DNA of 64,000 nucleotides. Origin: Corynebacterium uberis. Its GTDB lineage: Bacteria > Actinomycetota > Actinomycetes > Mycobacteriales > Mycobacteriaceae. Every line of letters starts with the position of its first letter. The first letter of the stretch is position 1. Below, one piece after another: positions 53,666 to 62,924 of the stretch. Made by a program: the position numbers and the translations under genes. The stretch is taken from NCBI RefSeq assembly GCF_020616335.1, contig NZ_CP085051.1, positions 1,798,001-1,862,000 of the forward strand, read 5' to 3'. Under the pieces are notes generated by a model that did not search any database, was not told the DNA's origin, and saw only the letters and a list, made by a program, of their open reading frames with translations.

Positions 53666-54733
53666 CTAGCCTTGTCCTTCCGCCTGCCCGACGACCTCGC
53701 CCACCCACCTGCGGAAGGTGTCGGTGGCGGCTAAGACGGCGGCGTCGTTAGTCGTTGGGGCGTCGTGCAGGAAGTACAGCGCGTGGGTGCCGCCACCTCC
53801 GGCCAGCGCCTTGGCGGCGGAATCGGGGCCGGCGTCGCAGACAAAGTCATCGCGCAGGCAGTAGTTGAGGCGCCGCTGCGTGGGCAGCGCAGTGGTGGTC
53901 AGGGAGTTGGTTGCAGTCAGCCCCAGCAGGCCGATGCCGAATTGCGGGTCGCCGACCAAGGAGGGGTCGCCGGGGGCGAGCAGCGGGTTGCCGATGTAGA
54001 GGGCACCGTAGAGTCTGCCGGTGCGCGCGGCGGTATCGCGCTCGCGGGCCTGCAAGATCGCCGCGCCCTGGGAGTAGCCCAGGAAGATGTAGTTCGGGTG
54101 GCATCCGGTGGTGGATTCGTAGCCGTCCATCACGGTGCTCACGCCCGCGGTGCCGCGAACAATCGAGCTGACAAAACCGCTGGTGGCATTCCACACGATG
54201 GTCGAAGCCGGGGTGTGTTCCAGCAGGGCTGCGATGCGCCGGGCGGTTTCCAGCGGGGTCATATCCTCGCCGACCTCCGCGATGCGCGGCACGTGGAGGT
54301 CCGCCGGGTAGACGCTGGCGTCCAGGCCGATGACCTGCACGTTCTTCATCAGCGACTCGCCGGTGGCGGCGCGGTGGCGGGCCTCAGCAAGCTGGAAGAA
54401 GGCCCGCAGGTTTTCTTCCTCATAGCCGTTGGATACCCAGGGGGCGTCGGTGCTGTAGCGGGTGGGGGCGAGGTTTTCGTTTTGTTCGGAGCCGCGGGCG
54501 GCCACCACGGCGACGGCCGGACAGGTGGCGCTGGTTGGTTGTGCTTGCGGTTGCGCTTGGGCGGTGGTGGCTGGCAGGGGTGTAAGCAGGACTGCTGCTA
54601 GGGTCGCGGCGAGTGCTCGAGTGCCGGTGCGCAGTGTTCGGCGTGCCCGCGACGGTTCCCGCAATAGTGCCCGCGACTGTGCCCGCGACGGAGCTTGCGA
54701 TTGTCTGCGCGCTGGTGTCCGCGAGTTTCTCAT
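53666..54733 (-). CDS. Cutinase-family secreted serine esterase
   Basis: The 356-residue product has a basic lead with Arg/Ser/Pro, a long signal peptide ending near residue 60, and then a cutinase domain: TCPAVAVVAARGSEQNE, the nucleophile elbow IFLGYSQGAAILQ, the Asp/Cys region CLRDDFVCD and the late His in GGTHALYFLH. It would hydrolyse esters outside the cell, perhaps on envelope lipids. The ATG at 54733 has AGAGGAC upstream. The 571-residue secreted protein gene follows after 42 nt. Confidence 0.88.
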   Translation of the reverse strand: MRNSRTPARRQSQAPSRAQSRALLREPSRARRTLRTGTRALAATLAAVLLTPLPATTAQAQPQAQPTSATCPAVAVVAARGSEQNENLAPTRYSTDAPWVSNGYEEENLRAFFQLAEARHRAATGESLMKNVQVIGLDASVYPADLHVPRIAEVGEDMTPLETARRIAALLEHTPASTIVWNATSGFVSSIVRGTAGVSTVMDGYESTTGCHPNYIFLGYSQGAAILQARERDTAARTGRLYGALYIGNPLLAPGDPSLVGDPQFGIGLLGLTATNSLTTTALPTQRRLNYCLRDDFVCDAGPDSAAKALAGGGGTHALYFLHDAPTTNDAAVLAATDTFRRWVGEVVGQAEGQG

Positions 54734-54819
54734 AGCCACGCGTCCTCTCGTGTGGGGCAGGTGTTCCTATGAATATTAAAGTAACGCCCTGAGACCTTGG
54801 TTGCATAGAAAGGCAGACC

Positions 54820-55863
54820 ATGAAAAACCCTTTGCTTCCGGCGCTGGCTGCGGTCATCGCCATCGGGGCGCTGTTGAGCGCGTGCACGTTGCCTACCCGC
54901 CAGGAGCCCCAACCCCCGATGCGCTCCGGGCATGTGGTGGTGCTGGCCACGGGCGGCACCATCGCGTCGACGCACGTTGACGGGGCGGTGATCCCCACCG
55001 TGTCCGGCCCGGAGCTGGTGGATGCGATTCGAGATCGCATCGGCGAGAAGGTCAAGGTGGAGGTGCAGCAGGTTGCGGAGCTGGATTCCTCCGCCATGAC
55101 GTTCAAGGACACGGACACCATCCTGACGGCCATCGGCAAGGCACTGGACCGCAAGGACGTTGATGCGGTGGTGGTCACCCACGGTACGGATTCCATGGAG
55201 GAGTCTGCCGTGGCCGCCGATGCGTTCCTGTCCGATACCCGCCCGGTGGTCTTCACCGGCGCGATGCGCGCCTTCGACGATGAGGACCCCGACGGCCCGG
55301 CCAACCTGTCCGACGCCATCAACGCGAGCCTGGACCCGGCCAACCGCGGCAAGGGCGCCTTCATCAGCTTCGGCGGGCGCCTGATCCCCGCCCGCGGCGC
55401 CTACAAGGCCCACACCACCGAAGCCGATGGCTTTGCCTCCAACCAGCCGGCCGACGCAACCCGCCCGGATGCGGTGCCCTACGCACCGCTGGCACCCATC
55501 GATGTGCAGATCATCTCCGCGTTCCCGGGGGCACCGCGCACGCTTATCGACGCCGCGATCAGCCGCGGCGCGCGCGGCCTGATCATCGAAGGCATGGGCG
55601 CCGGCAACGTCGGCGAGGAGATGTCCCAGGCCATCACCGACGCCCTGGACCGCGACGTGGCCGTGGTGATGAGCACCCGCGTGCCCACCGGCTCAGTGGA
55701 AGGCACCTATGGCGGCGCCGGCGGCGGGGCAACCCTGGCCGCCCGCGGCGTCATCTCCTCCGGATGGTTCCGCGCCCCGCAGGCCCGGGTGCTGCTGGCC
55801 GCAGCCCTGGCCAGCCACACCGATCCGGCCGTCCTGCTGGAGACGGCCGCGCCCCAAATGTAG
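54820..55863 (+). CDS. ansA: L-asparaginase, lipoprotein form
   Basis: The 347-residue type-I/II asparaginase hydrolyses asparagine to aspartate and ammonia. A signal with lipobox LSAC (Cys22) suggests anchoring on the outer face of the membrane. The first active-site block VVLATGGTIAST and the second VVVTHGTDSMEESA are intact. The C-terminal ISRGARGLIIEGMGAGNVG block is also present. The ATG at 54820 has AGAAAGGCAG upstream. It contains an exact iterated 13-mer at 55542. It converges on proA, and a 6-bp GC hairpin lies between the stops. Confidence 0.93.
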   Translation: MKNPLLPALAAVIAIGALLSACTLPTRQEPQPPMRSGHVVVLATGGTIASTHVDGAVIPTVSGPELVDAIRDRIGEKVKVEVQQVAELDSSAMTFKDTDTILTAIGKALDRKDVDAVVVTHGTDSMEESAVAADAFLSDTRPVVFTGAMRAFDDEDPDGPANLSDAINASLDPANRGKGAFISFGGRLIPARGAYKAHTTEADGFASNQPADATRPDAVPYAPLAPIDVQIISAFPGAPRTLIDAAISRGARGLIIEGMGAGNVGEEMSQAITDALDRDVAVVMSTRVPTGSVEGTYGGAGGGATLAARGVISSGWFRAPQARVLLAAALASHTDPAVLLETAAPQM

Positions 55864-55877
55864 GCCCGCGCGGCGGG

Positions 55878-57179
55878 CTAGGGGCGCACCTGGCCGTCGC
55901 CCTCCAAAATCCACTTGGTGCTGGTCAGCTCCGGCAGGGCCATGGGGCCGCGGGCGTGAAGCTTCTGGGTAGAAATGCCGATCTCCGCGCCCATGCCGTA
56001 GACCTCGCCGTCCGTGAAGGCCGTCGAGGCGTTGATGTTCACCGCGGCGGAGTCCACAGCCGCGGCAAAGCGCTGTGTTACCGCGTAATCGCGCGCGGCA
56101 ATCGCCTCCGTGTGCCCGGACGACCAGCGCGCAATGTGGGCGATGGCGCCCTCCACGCCGTCGACAAAACCCGCGGCAATATCCATGCTTAAGTACTCCT
56201 CGGCCCAGTCCTCCTCCGTGGCCGGGACCACGCCGTCGACGCCCCGGTCCTCCCACTGCGATACCTGGCCGTGAATGGTGACCCCCGCTTCGCGCAGGGC
56301 GGTGGCCACGGTGCGGACGGAGGCGTCGGAAAGTGCAGAATCCAGCAGGACCGTCTCGGTGGCATTACACACCGAGGGCCGCCGCGTCTTGCCGTTGATC
56401 AGCAGCGCGACCGCCTGCTCCAGATCCGCCGAGGCATCGATGTAGAGGTGACAATTGCCCGTGCCCGTCTCAATGGCCGGCACGCTCGCCCCCTCCACCA
56501 CCGCGTTAATCAGGCGTGCCGAGCCACGCGGAATAACCACATCCACCAGCCCGCGCGCCGTGATGAGCGCCTGCACCGAATCATGGGTCTGGCTGGGCAG
56601 CAGGCTCACCAGATCGGCGGGCAGACCGGCATCCACGAGCACGCCGCGCAGCACCTCCACCAGGGCCTCGTTGGTGTGACGTGCCGACTTCGACCCCCGC
56701 AACAACGCAACGTTGCCGGACTTCAGCGCCAAACCAAAGGCATCAACCGTCACGTTCGGGCGGGCCTCATAGACCATCCCCATCACCCCCAACGGCACCC
56801 GCACCTGGCGCATGCGGATGCCATTGGCCAGCACCCGACCTGCCACCACCTGGCCCACCGGATCCTCCAGGCCGGCGACCTGGCGCAGCCCATCCGCAAT
56901 ACCCCGCAGCCGGGTGGCGTCCAGGCGCAGCCGATCAATCAGCCCCGCATCCATCCCGGCGCGCTGGCCTGCCGCCACGTCGGCGTCGTTGGCTTTCAGC
57001 ACCGCGTCCGTCGCGTCCTCGAGTGCCTGGGCCGCGGCAGCCAGGACAGCGTTTTTAGTGGCGCTGCTCAAGCCCGCGGCGATGGGGGCCACCGCGCGGG
57101 CGGCACGGGCAAGCCGCAGCACCTGCTGGGGCTCGTCACTCAACGTCGGGTCCGGGGTGTGGGCGGGCAACTCAGTCAT
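55878..57179 (-). CDS. proA: Glutamate-5-semialdehyde dehydrogenase
   Basis: The 433-residue enzyme catalyses the second step of proline synthesis. It has the Rossmann region VPLGVMGMVYEARPNVT, GNVALLRGSKSA, the catalytic Cys in PSVCNATETVLLD, and the NINASTAFTDGEVYGMGAEIG block. proB and obg do not lie beside it, unlike in many relatives. Confidence 0.96.
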   Translation of the reverse strand: MTELPAHTPDPTLSDEPQQVLRLARAARAVAPIAAGLSSATKNAVLAAAAQALEDATDAVLKANDADVAAGQRAGMDAGLIDRLRLDATRLRGIADGLRQVAGLEDPVGQVVAGRVLANGIRMRQVRVPLGVMGMVYEARPNVTVDAFGLALKSGNVALLRGSKSARHTNEALVEVLRGVLVDAGLPADLVSLLPSQTHDSVQALITARGLVDVVIPRGSARLINAVVEGASVPAIETGTGNCHLYIDASADLEQAVALLINGKTRRPSVCNATETVLLDSALSDASVRTVATALREAGVTIHGQVSQWEDRGVDGVVPATEEDWAEEYLSMDIAAGFVDGVEGAIAHIARWSSGHTEAIAARDYAVTQRFAAAVDSAAVNINASTAFTDGEVYGMGAEIGISTQKLHARGPMALPELTSTKWILEGDGQVRP

Positions 57180-57246
57180 GGCCGCTTAGTCTAGCCGCAG
57201 CTACCTGCGCGTGTGGCCGCTATCACGCGGAAGGCGGCTGCGGAGG

Positions 57247-58290
57247 TTACGGCCGGTCCGGGTCGCGGGGTGTCTGCACGGTGGGCTGGTCGGGCCGACT
57301 GGACTGGCTGGACTGGCCGGACCGACTGCGGCGGTTGCGGCGCACGGCACCGACGCCCAGCCCCACGCCCACCACGATGGGAACCCACAGCTTGGGGTGG
57401 TCCGCCATCCACACCAGCCATTCCGGCAGGTCAACATGGGGAAGGCTGATGTGCGGCCAGGGGATGTCCGGCCACGGAATGTCCGGCCAATCAATGTGCG
57501 GCCACGGGATATTCGGCCAGTTGATGTGCGGCCAGGGAATCATCGCCAGCAGCTTCCCCAGCATCTTCATCAGGTACGACGCCGCAGGGCCCAGCACCAC
57601 GAGCACCAGCAGCGCCCACCCCGCCTTGCTCAGGCCGGCGCCCATCGGCAGTGCCCACCGCTTCCACGGCGACTGCTCCATTGCCTGGTACCGCCGCGCC
57701 GCCCGACTCCCCGGCGGCGGGGTCAGCGTCATCCACCCCTGGCCCGCCGCCGGACGCAGGTGGATCTCTGTCACCCAGGCATCCAGCGGCCCGGTGACAA
57801 GACGGATCGCCGGGCCGCGGGTGCGCCCATAACTGCCGGTTTGGTTGGGCTCCAGCTCGCCGGGTTGGCTTAGCTCCAGCATCCCAGCGGAGATCCCGGG
57901 CGCGCGGGCTATGGGAACCCCGGCGCGGGTGACCAGCACCGCCTTGTCGGTTGATTGGTCTACCTGGTCTAGGAACGCGCGCACCCGCGCCCGCAGGCCC
58001 CGTGGCGCACTGGACGCGGTAGTGGCGGGCACGGCGGTGGCGGAGGCGGCGTCGCTACGCATGGGCCCGCATTCGTCCTGGGCCTGCGGTTCCGAGGCCG
58101 CATCTGTGTCGGTGTCTGTGTCGGTGTCTGGCTGTGCTTTCTTCTTTTTGTCCGGCTGCGGGAAATCGGGATCCCAGGCTTTCAGCTGGTCGGGGGTGCC
58201 CAGGTGGACCGCAATTGGTCCATACTCTGGGGTGGGCAGCGTCCAGGTTTCCACTGCGTCCCCTGGCAAGGAGCTCATGGCGTCAGTCAT
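57247..58290 (-). CDS. Membrane protein with WP[HND]I repeats
   Basis: The 347-residue product starts at MTDAMSSLPG. Residues 40-60 carry KKKK and DTDTDTDTD low complexity. About 75-200 is a mixed domain with VLVTRAGVPIARAPGI and LRPAAGQGWMTLTPPPG. A membrane segment follows (WALLVLVVLGPAASYLM), then a run of about ten tetrapeptide-like units of the form W-P-x-I, as in IPWPHINWPNIPWPHI and IDWPDIPWPDIPWPHI. A second membrane segment precedes a basic Arg/Ser tail. I do not recognise the family. It is divergent from panB. Confidence 0.75.
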   Translation of the reverse strand: MTDAMSSLPGDAVETWTLPTPEYGPIAVHLGTPDQLKAWDPDFPQPDKKKKAQPDTDTDTDTDAASEPQAQDECGPMRSDAASATAVPATTASSAPRGLRARVRAFLDQVDQSTDKAVLVTRAGVPIARAPGISAGMLELSQPGELEPNQTGSYGRTRGPAIRLVTGPLDAWVTEIHLRPAAGQGWMTLTPPPGSRAARRYQAMEQSPWKRWALPMGAGLSKAGWALLVLVVLGPAASYLMKMLGKLLAMIPWPHINWPNIPWPHIDWPDIPWPDIPWPHISLPHVDLPEWLVWMADHPKLWVPIVVGVGLGVGAVRRNRRSRSGQSSQSSRPDQPTVQTPRDPDRP

Positions 58291-58327
58291 GGTGGTTTCA
58301 TGGTAGCGCTGCATGCTCCGGCGAACC

Positions 58328-58333
58328 TATAGT
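58328..58333 (+). promoter_or_regulatory. -10 element of panBC (leaderless)
   Basis: TATAGT ends 7 nt before the panB ATG at 58341, with no ribosome site between, indicating a leaderless mRNA and deciding the start. Confidence 0.6.
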
Positions 58334-58340
58334 GGCGCGC

Positions 58341-59165
58341 ATGTCACAGCCTGCCCCCACTCCCCGGCGCATGCGCGTGCGTCACCTGCAGGAGTTCGCC
58401 GATACCGGCACCCCGATTACGGCGCTGACCTGCTACGATGCGCTGACCGCTGAGCTTTTCGACGCCGCCGGCATCGACCTGCTGCTCGTCGGGGACTCCG
58501 CCGCCAACGTCGTCTTCGGCCGGCCCACCACCTTAAGCGCCACGGTCGCGGAGATGACCACCCTGGGTCGCGCCGTCGCCAGTGCTGCACGCCGCGCGCT
58601 CGTGGTGGTGGACCTGCCCTTCGGCTCCTACGAGGTCAGCGAGGAGCAGGCCACCGCCACCGCCATCGCGGTGATGAAGGACACCGGCGCGGACGCCATC
58701 AAGCTCGAAGGCGGGACCACCCGCGCTGGCGCGATTCGGCGCATCGTCGACGCTGGCGTGCCCGTGATTGCCCACGTGGGCTACACCCCGCAGTCCGAGC
58801 ACGCGCTCGGCGGGCACGTCATCCAAGGCCGCGGCAGCGCCGCACAGCGCGTGCGTGCCGACGCCCTCGCCGTCCAGACCGCAGGCGCCTGCGCGGTGGT
58901 CCTCGAGATGGTGCCAGCACAGCTGGCCGCCGACCTCACCGCAGAGCTGACCATCCCCACCATCGGAATCGGCGCGGGCGCGCAGACCAACGGGCAGATC
59001 CTGGTGTGGCAAGACGCCCTCGGGCTCACGCAGCGCACCCCGCGATTCGTCCGCCACTTCGCCGACCTGCGCGCCACCATCTCCCAGGGCGTTGCCGCCT
59101 ACCGTGACGCCGTGCACGCGGGCACCTTCCCCGCCGCCAGCGAGTCCTACACTGAGCAGTCATGA
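58341..59165 (+). CDS. panB: 3-Methyl-2-oxobutanoate hydroxymethyltransferase
   Basis: The 274-residue enzyme makes ketopantoate for pantothenate synthesis. It has the family blocks [51 protein letters not shown] and [20 protein letters not shown]. The late [13 protein letters not shown] contains the catalytic Glu. The start at 58341 is fixed by the -10 element; a longer frame lies inside the divergent gene. panC follows with an ATGA overlap. Confidence 0.95.
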   Translation: MSQPAPTPRRMRVRHLQEFADTGTPITALTCYDALTAELFDAAGIDLLLVGDSAANVVFGRPTTLSATVAEMTTLGRAVASAARRALVVVDLPFGSYEVSEEQATATAIAVMKDTGADAIKLEGGTTRAGAIRRIVDAGVPVIAHVGYTPQSEHALGGHVIQGRGSAAQRVRADALAVQTAGACAVVLEMVPAQLAADLTAELTIPTIGIGAGAQTNGQILVWQDALGLTQRTPRFVRHFADLRATISQGVAAYRDAVHAGTFPAASESYTEQS

Positions 59166-59983
59166 CCACCGTATGCACCACCATCGCGCAGCTCCATGAC
59201 GCCCTGCGCGATACCCCCGCAGGCTCTCGCGCGCTCGTGCCCACCATGGGGGCCTTGCATTCCGGCCACGCCAGCCTCATCGACCAGGCCCGCGCGTCGC
59301 ACAGCACCGTGGTGGCCAGCGTCTTTGTCAACCCACTGCAGTTTGCCGACTGCGGCCAATGCGACGACTACCTGGCCTACCCCCGCGACCTCGACGCCGA
59401 CGTCGCCCTGTTGCGCGACCACGGCGTGGACATCGTCTTTGCCCCCAGCGTCGATGAGATGTACCCGCACGGCCAACCCCAGGCGTGGGTGCGCACCGGC
59501 AAGCTGGGCACCCAACTCGAAGGCGCCAGCCGACCCGGACACTTCGACGGCGTGGCCACCGTGGTGGCCAAACTCTTCCACCTGGTCCGCCCCACCCACG
59601 CCTACTTTGGGCGCAAGGACGCCCAACAGGTGGCGGTAATCCAGGCCATGGTCAGCGACCTCAACTTTGCCGTGGAGATCGTCGCCGTGCCCATCATCCG
59701 CGCCGCCGATGGGCTGGCAGAATCCTCCCGCAATCGCCGGCTCAGCGAGGTCAACCGGCGCGCCGCTCTTGCCCTGCCGCGGGCGCTCGCAGAACTGGCT
59801 GCGGCCGGACCTGACGGGCTGGACGCTGCGCGCGAGCACCTCGCCACAGCCCCAGGCCTGACCCTGGACTACCTCGAGGTCGTCGACCCGCGCACCTTCC
59901 AGCCCACCGACACCACCCCGGCACTGGCCGTGGTCGCCGCCCAAGTAGGCCCGGTGCGCCTGATAGACAACCGCGAGATCTAG
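59162..59983 (+). CDS. panC: Pantothenate synthetase
   Basis: The 273-residue enzyme joins pantoate and beta-alanine with ATP. It has [77 protein letters not shown], and the KMSKS-like [15 protein letters not shown]. It overlaps panB by ATGA, and its stop shares one CTAG with the stop of the convergent siderophore ATPase gene. Confidence 0.96.
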   Translation: MTTVCTTIAQLHDALRDTPAGSRALVPTMGALHSGHASLIDQARASHSTVVASVFVNPLQFADCGQCDDYLAYPRDLDADVALLRDHGVDIVFAPSVDEMYPHGQPQAWVRTGKLGTQLEGASRPGHFDGVATVVAKLFHLVRPTHAYFGRKDAQQVAVIQAMVSDLNFAVEIVAVPIIRAADGLAESSRNRRLSEVNRRAALALPRALAELAAAGPDGLDAAREHLATAPGLTLDYLEVVDPRTFQPTDTTPALAVVAAQVGPVRLIDNREI

Positions 59984-60768
59984 CGCTGCGTCTCCCGCGG
60001 CACCACCACCGGCCGGCCGGTGCGCGGGTCCGTAAACAGGTCACAGTTCATCTCATAGACGTCCGCCACCAGCTGTGCGGTGACCACCTCATCGACCGGT
60101 CCCTGGGCCACAATCTGGCCCTTCTTCATCATGATCAGATCCGTGGCGTACCGGAACGCCAGCGTCAGCTCGTGCAACACCGCCACCACCGTGCGGCCCT
60201 CCCGCTGGAGATCCCGCGCCAAGTTGAGCACCTCTACCTGATGGGCGATGTCCAGGTACGTCGTCGGCTCATCGAGCAGGATGATCGGGGTGTCCTGCGC
60301 CAGTGCCAGGGCGATCCACACCCGTTGGCGCTGCCCGCCGGACAGTTCGGCGACCTGCATATCGGCAAGCTCGGTGACGTTGGCGCGCGCCATCGCGTGA
60401 TCCACGGCCTGTTGGTCCGCCTTGGTCCACTGCCTAAACATCCCCTGGTGCGGGTAGCGGCCCCGGGCCACCAGGTCTGCCACCCGGATGCCCTCCGGGG
60501 CGATCGGCGACTGCGGCAGCAGGGCCAGCCTGCGGGCCACCTCGCGGGTGGGCAGGGCGGTGATGGGGGTGGCGTCGAGAAGCACCCGCCCCCGGGAGGT
60601 GTCCAACATGCGTGCCAGCGCACGCAGCAGTGTGGACTTGCCGCACGCATTCGGCCCGACGATGACTGTGAAGCTGCCGGTGGGGATCTGCGTGGTCAGC
60701 CCAGAGATGATCGTGCGATCGCCGTAACCAACATCAATATCTTCGGCGCACAGGCGCGACTGACTCAT
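59980..60768 (-). CDS. Siderophore ABC transporter ATPase, FecE/FepC type
   Basis: The 262-residue ATPase has Walker [10 protein letters not shown], the Q-loop [14 protein letters not shown] typical of iron-siderophore and vitamin B12 importers, signature LSGGQRQRV, and Walker [13 protein letters not shown]. The ATG at 60768 overlaps the permease stop as ATGA and has GGAGGAA upstream. It energises the two permeases encoded just before it. A substrate-binding protein is not in the window. Regulation by an iron repressor is likely but no operator is visible, as the operon start lies outside. Confidence 0.92.
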   Translation of the reverse strand: MSQSRLCAEDIDVGYGDRTIISGLTTQIPTGSFTVIVGPNACGKSTLLRALARMLDTSRGRVLLDATPITALPTREVARRLALLPQSPIAPEGIRVADLVARGRYPHQGMFRQWTKADQQAVDHAMARANVTELADMQVAELSGGQRQRVWIALALAQDTPIILLDEPTTYLDIAHQVEVLNLARDLQREGRTVVAVLHELTLAFRYATDLIMMKKGQIVAQGPVDEVVTAQLVADVYEMNCDLFTDPRTGRPVVVPRETQR

Positions 60769-61916
60769 CGATTCTTCCTCCACTCCCTGGCCAACAGCCA
60801 GATCAAATACGCGCCACCCAGCACACCCGTAACCACACCCACCGGCAACTGCGTGGGTGCGACAATGCGCTGCGCAATAACATCCGAAGCCAACACCAAC
60901 AACGCACCCATCAGGCCCGCCACCAGCATGCCGCTGCCCGAAGGCCGCGCTACCCGCTTAGCCAACTGCGGAGCGGCCAGGGCCACAAAGCCGATCGGCC
61001 CCGTGGCGGCGACGGCCACCGCCACCAACAACACGCCCACGGCGATCAGCGCCAGCCGGTACTTGGCCACCGCCACGCCCAACCCCGTGGCCAGATCCTC
61101 ACCAGTAGTCATCACCGACAGCGGGCGGGAACACGCCAAGCCGATCGGGATGAGCACCACCAGCGCCGCGCCGATGACGGCCGTCTGCGGCCACGTGGTG
61201 GCGTTGAAAGAACCCGCCAGCCACACCGCCGCAGCCTGCGCAGACGACAGGCTCGCGCGCACCACCAGCAGCGAATTAATACCCTGAGCGATAAAGGACA
61301 CGCCCAGTCCGATGAGAACAAAGCGAATGCCCGACGCCTTGGCGCCGCCCGACAGCCACAGCACCAGCGCGCCGGTGACAAAGCCGCCCAGCGCCGCGCC
61401 CGCCGCGACGGCCACCGGGCCGCCATCAAAGACAATGATCTGCAGGATCGCGCCCGTGGCCGCGCCGGTGGTAAAGCCGGTGATATCCGGGCTGCCCAGG
61501 GGGTTGGCCGTCAACGACTGGAAAATGCAGCCCGAAATGCCGAGCGCCGCGCCTACCAGCACCGCCAACACCACACGGGGGGCGCGCATGCGCTGGACAA
61601 AGAAGCCGGCTAGCGGGTCATCGCCCGTGCCAAAAACGGCGCGCACCACCCCGGCAGGACTAATCGGGTAGTCCCCCAGCGTCATCGCCCAGACTGCGAT
61701 CACCGCGATGGCGGCGACCATGGCTAGTGCCACCGTCAGCGTCCGCGCGGAAACCACAGTTCCCCAGGGTCCTGCCGACAGGCGGATGGACCTTGGTGTG
61801 CGCCGCTGGCCGTGCGAGCGCGACGCGCTTGGGGTGCCTGATTCCGCGGGCATAGGCGCGGGTGCTGGGGCCGTGGGTGTTGCGGGTGTGGGGGCAGTCG
61901 AGTTGGTCTGACTCAT
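60765..61916 (-). CDS. Siderophore ABC transporter permease, FecD/FepG type
   Basis: The 383-residue FecCD-family permease has about nine to ten helices. An unusually long Thr/Pro/Ala/Arg lead of about 55 residues precedes the first helix. The core has QRMRAPRVVLAVLVGAALGISG, LGSPDITGFTTGAATGA and VAATGPIGFVALAAPQLAKR. Its ATG directly follows the stop of the partner permease. Together they form the membrane channel. Confidence 0.92.
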   Translation of the reverse strand: MSQTNSTAPTPATPTAPAPAPMPAESGTPSASRSHGQRRTPRSIRLSAGPWGTVVSARTLTVALAMVAAIAVIAVWAMTLGDYPISPAGVVRAVFGTGDDPLAGFFVQRMRAPRVVLAVLVGAALGISGCIFQSLTANPLGSPDITGFTTGAATGAILQIIVFDGGPVAVAAGAALGGFVTGALVLWLSGGAKASGIRFVLIGLGVSFIAQGINSLLVVRASLSSAQAAAVWLAGSFNATTWPQTAVIGAALVVLIPIGLACSRPLSVMTTGEDLATGLGVAVAKYRLALIAVGVLLVAVAVAATGPIGFVALAAPQLAKRVARPSGSGMLVAGLMGALLVLASDVIAQRIVAPTQLPVGVVTGVLGGAYLIWLLAREWRKNR

Positions 61917-62924
61917 TTACAACGCCTCGATTCTGCGCAGCCGAATAATGGCAATGAACACCGGGCCACCCAAAATGGCGGTAATGATGCCGGTCTGCAC
62001 CTCAGCCGGCGCGATGATCAGCCGGGCGGCAATGTCCGCCACCAGCATGACCACCGGGGCGGCCACCGCCGACAGCGGCACCACCCACCGCTGATCCGGC
62101 CCACAGATAGCGCGTGCCAGGTAGGGCACCCCCAACCCGATGAACATGATGGGGCCCACCGCCGCCGTGGCAGCCCCGGCCAGCAGGGTGACGGCCACCA
62201 TCACCTGTACGCGCAGGCGGTTGACCTTCACTCCTAAGGCGGCTCCGGCCTCATCGCCTAGGGCCAGGGCGTTGAGCCCGGGGGCGCTGGCAAAAGCCAC
62301 CAGCAGGCCCAACACAATGAAGCCAACCACGGCGGTGATAATCGGCCAGCCGCGCCCCTCTACGGAACCGGCGGCCCAGAGGCGAAACTCGTTGAAGGCG
62401 TCCTGGTTGGACAGGATGACCATTTGCACCAGGGCGGAAATGGCCATGGAGATGGCCACGCCGGCCAGCGCCAGGCGCGCCGGTGTTGCCATTCTGCCGG
62501 CCGCCCCACCGAGCACGTACACGGCCACGGAGGCTGCTGCCGCGCCCGCGAAGGCGAACCACAGGTAGAACCAGATGGAGGTCACCCCCGCCACCGCAAC
62601 GGCGGTGACCACGGCTATCGACGCCCCCGCGTTGACGCCCAGCACACCAGGATCGGCTAGCGGGTTGCGGGTGAGCGACTGCATGAGCGCGCCCGCCACG
62701 CCGAGCGCCATGCCCACCAGGATCACCAGAATGGTCCGGGGGATGCGCTGGTCGCGCACCACTGTGGACTCGAAGGAGCCGTCGGCGTGAAGGAGCACCT
62801 CCCACACCCGGGAGGCGTCGATGGATTTAGAGCCAAGGAACAGGGATGCTGCGGCGAGGAGCAGGACAAGGATAATCCCCCCGGCGACGCCGAGGAGATT
62901 CTTCGAGGTGCGCTGATGGGTCAT
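61917..62924 (-). CDS. Siderophore ABC transporter permease, FecC/FepD type
   Basis: The 335-residue partner permease has about nine helices and the motifs DQRIPRTILVILVGMALGVAG, NPLADPGVLGVNAGAS and GPIMFIGLGVPYLARAI. The ATG at 62924 overlaps the stop of the low-complexity membrane-protein gene as TAATG, so that gene belongs to the same operon. Confidence 0.92.
   Translation of the reverse strand: MTHQRTSKNLLGVAGGIILVLLLAAASLFLGSKSIDASRVWEVLLHADGSFESTVVRDQRIPRTILVILVGMALGVAGALMQSLTRNPLADPGVLGVNAGASIAVVTAVAVAGVTSIWFYLWFAFAGAAAASVAVYVLGGAAGRMATPARLALAGVAISMAISALVQMVILSNQDAFNEFRLWAAGSVEGRGWPIITAVVGFIVLGLLVAFASAPGLNALALGDEAGAALGVKVNRLRVQVMVAVTLLAGAATAAVGPIMFIGLGVPYLARAICGPDQRWVVPLSAVAAPVVMLVADIAARLIIAPAEVQTGIITAILGGPVFIAIIRLRRIEAL

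Noticed and set aside
55860..55885. GC hairpin between ansA and proA as a terminator
   Set aside because: The 6-bp stem is weak and no T-run follows on either strand, so it was not listed.
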